DNA of 16,532 nucleotides from Myxococcales bacterium (GTDB lineage Bacteria; Myxococcota_A; Polyangia; Polyangiales; Polyangiaceae): positions 1-16,532 of the forward strand of contig JAAFHJ010000048.1 in the NCBI GenBank assembly GCA_013298325.1, given 5' to 3'. Of the stretch, positions 15,033 to 16,532 are shown piece by piece (the stretch's first letter is position 1; each line of letters starts with the position of its first letter). A program made the translations under genes and the position numbers. Below the pieces are notes generated by a model. That model had not been told where the DNA came from. It saw only the letters and a program-made list of their open reading frames with translations, and did no database searches.

Positions 15033-16292
15033 ATGAACCAGGAAATCGCGAAGGAAACTGCCGCAGAAGAGGCTCCGAAGCCGGAGCGCTCCCCGCTGCT
15101 CGTCAACATCAAGTCGCTCAGCGATCTCGACCTCGAGAACAAGCGCGTCTTCATCCGCGTCGACTTCAACTGCCCCCTCGAAGACGGCAAAGTCAGCGAC
15201 GATTCCCGCATTCGCGAAGCGCTGCCGACGATCAAGTTCGCGATGGCCGCCGGCGCGAAGGTCATCCTCGCCAGCCACCTCGGCCGCCCAAAGGGGAAGC
15301 CGACGCCGGAATTTTCCTTGGAGCCGTGCGCAGCCAAGCTCGCGGAACTCCTCGATATTGAGGTTCACCTCCCCGAAGACTGCATCGGCGACGCCGCGAA
15401 GAAGGTCATTTTTGACCTCCGCGGCGGGCAGGTCTGCCTCCTCGAGAACCTCCGTTTCCACGCGGAGGAAGAGGCCAACGACGAACAATTCGCGGCCCAG
15501 CTCGCTCAGCTCGCCGACTGCTACGTCAACGACGCCTTTGGAGCGGCCCACCGCGCGCACGCGAGCGTCCACGCCCTCGCGCGGATGTTCCCCCAGCGCG
15601 CCGCCGGCCTCCTCGTTGAGAAGGAACTCTCGTCCCTCGGCCGTGTGATCGCCAACCAGGCGCGCCCCTTCGTAGCCATCCTCGGCGGCGCCAAAGTCTC
15701 CGATAAAATTGAAGTCATCGAAGCTTTGCTCGGCAAAGTCGACGCGCTTCTCATCGGCGGCGCGATGGCGAATACCTTCCTCGCCGCCCAGGGACTCGAC
15801 ATGAAGCGCTCCCGCGTGGAAGCCGACAAGCTCCCGCTCGCGCGAACGCTCATGGAAAAGGCGAAGGCGCGCGGCGTCGCCCTGCTCCTCCCCGTCGACG
15901 TCGTCGCAGCGCCGACCCTCGAAGCAAAATCGGGGACCGTCGTCGCGACGAACGCACTCCCCGACGACGGCATGGCCCTCGACATCGGCCCCGCCACCAC
16001 GCAAAACTTCGCCGCGCGCATTGCGGACGCGAAGACGATCTTCTGGAACGGCCCGATGGGTCTCTTCGAGAAGGCGCCATTTGCCGCAGGCAGCATCGGC
16101 GTCGCAAAGGCGATGGCGGCCAGCGAAGGCTTTACGGTGATCGGTGGCGGCGACAGCGCAGCGGCGGTCAAGGTCGCGGGTGGCGATATCGCTTCGAAAA
16201 TCGACCACATTTCGACGGGCGGCGGCGCATCTCTCGAGCTTATCGAGGGGAAGAAGCTTCCCGGCATCGAAGTCCTTCGGAGCCTCCAGTGA
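15033..16292 (+). CDS. pgk: Phosphoglycerate kinase
   Basis: A 419-residue enzyme that transfers phosphate from 1,3-bisphosphoglycerate to ADP, the step after GAPDH. Substrate-binding motifs RVDFNCPL (42-49) and SHLGRPKG (81-88) are present, as are ENLRFHAEE (138-146), GGAKVSDKI (218-226) and the nucleotide-site GGGDSAAAV (371-379). The core normally begins near IKSLSDLDL (26-34), so about 24 acidic and Pro-containing residues form an N-terminal extension; ATG 15033 is nevertheless the only good start and lies two bases after the gap stop. No separate strong ribosome-binding site is seen, which suggests translational coupling. The stop overlaps tpiA by GTGA. Confidence 0.96.
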   Translation: MNQEIAKETAAEEAPKPERSPLLVNIKSLSDLDLENKRVFIRVDFNCPLEDGKVSDDSRIREALPTIKFAMAAGAKVILASHLGRPKGKPTPEFSLEPCAAKLAELLDIEVHLPEDCIGDAAKKVIFDLRGGQVCLLENLRFHAEEEANDEQFAAQLAQLADCYVNDAFGAAHRAHASVHALARMFPQRAAGLLVEKELSSLGRVIANQARPFVAILGGAKVSDKIEVIEALLGKVDALLIGGAMANTFLAAQGLDMKRSRVEADKLPLARTLMEKAKARGVALLLPVDVVAAPTLEAKSGTVVATNALPDDGMALDIGPATTQNFAARIADAKTIFWNGPMGLFEKAPFAAGSIGVAKAMAASEGFTVIGGGDSAAAVKVAGGDIASKIDHISTGGGASLELIEGKKLPGIEVLRSLQ

Positions 16293-16532
16293 ATCCGAAC
16301 CGACGTCCACTGGTCGCCGGCAACTGGAAGATGAACGCGGGCGGCGGCGAAGGCATGGCGCTGCTTGCAGACTGCATTCAGTTTGCCCGGCTTTTCCCGG
16401 CGGTCGAAGTCGCCGTATTTCCGCCCTTTGTGCTCCTCGCCTCCTGCTCGGCGGAGCTCCATGAGAGTGCGTCGGCGGGCGTTCACGTGTCGCTCGGCGG
16501 CCAGAACATGCACAATGCACCGAAAGGCGCGT
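16289..16532 (+). CDS. tpiA: Triosephosphate isomerase, N-terminal part (truncated by window end)
   Basis: An open frame from GTG 16289 runs off the end of the window with 81 residues visible. PLVAGNWKMN holds the substrate-contacting Asn12 and Lys14 of the family, and GGQNMHNAPKGA matches the conserved AQNMH...KGAFTGE segment. The enzyme interconverts dihydroxyacetone phosphate and glyceraldehyde 3-phosphate. The 4-base overlap with pgk puts it third in a gap-pgk-tpiA operon. The catalytic His and Glu lie beyond the window. Confidence 0.94.
   Translation, partial: MNPNRRPLVAGNWKMNAGGGEGMALLADCIQFARLFPAVEVAVFPPFVLLASCSAELHESASAGVHVSLGGQNMHNAPKGA

Noticed and set aside
14850..16520. Minus-strand open frame (556 codons) opposite gap, pgk and tpiA
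   Set aside because: It crosses three well-supported glycolytic genes and has no recognisable motif.

Overview
This GC-rich window is densely packed with plus-strand genes and looks like part of a bacterial chromosome. It probably comes from a myxobacterium or relative (Polyangia, former Deltaproteobacteria). The pointers are a membrane-anchored Ser/Thr kinase with the HRDVTPHN catalytic loop and a PEGA-like C-terminal domain, secreted proteins of unknown function, a paired ArsA/Get3-like ATPase locus, and frequent GTG/TTG starts. The assignment is inference; there is no rRNA or other phylogenetic marker here. I saw no tRNA, insertion sequence, CRISPR array or phage gene, and no gap between genes exceeds 300 bases.

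Layout, left to right: (1) the C-terminal tail of a protein with one membrane helix (1-131). (2) Two overlapping ArsA/Get3-family ATPases (381-2449). Their P-loops are altered at different lysines, which suggests one composite active site in a heterodimer. (3) An unusual fusion of an EphD-like alpha/beta hydrolase with a predicted metal-binding (ferritin-like, PF10118-type) domain, overlapping a MerR-family regulator (2654-5247). The leader carries inverted and direct repeats that could be its operator. (4) A chain of four genes joined by 4-base overlaps: Ser/Thr kinase, secreted Cys-rich protein of unknown function, RumA/RlmD-type RNA m5U methyltransferase, and tRNA-Ile lysidine synthase TilS. 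It is followed closely by the membrane AAA protease FtsH (5449-13800). A strong intrinsic terminator closes this block (13815-13854). (5) The start of a glycolytic operon gap-pgk-tpiA (14017 to the window end; tpiA is cut off).

How they work together: gap, pgk and tpiA encode consecutive or adjacent steps of lower glycolysis and are spaced as one transcript. TilS and FtsH are housekeeping neighbours in many bacteria. Here they sit downstream of a signalling kinase and a secreted protein, so kinase, RNA-modification and tilS genes may share a transcript. The ArsA pair and the hydrolase-MerR pair look like separate two-gene operons. The most unusual items are the complementary P-loop changes in the ArsA pair and the hydrolase/diiron-like fusion with its co-translated regulator.
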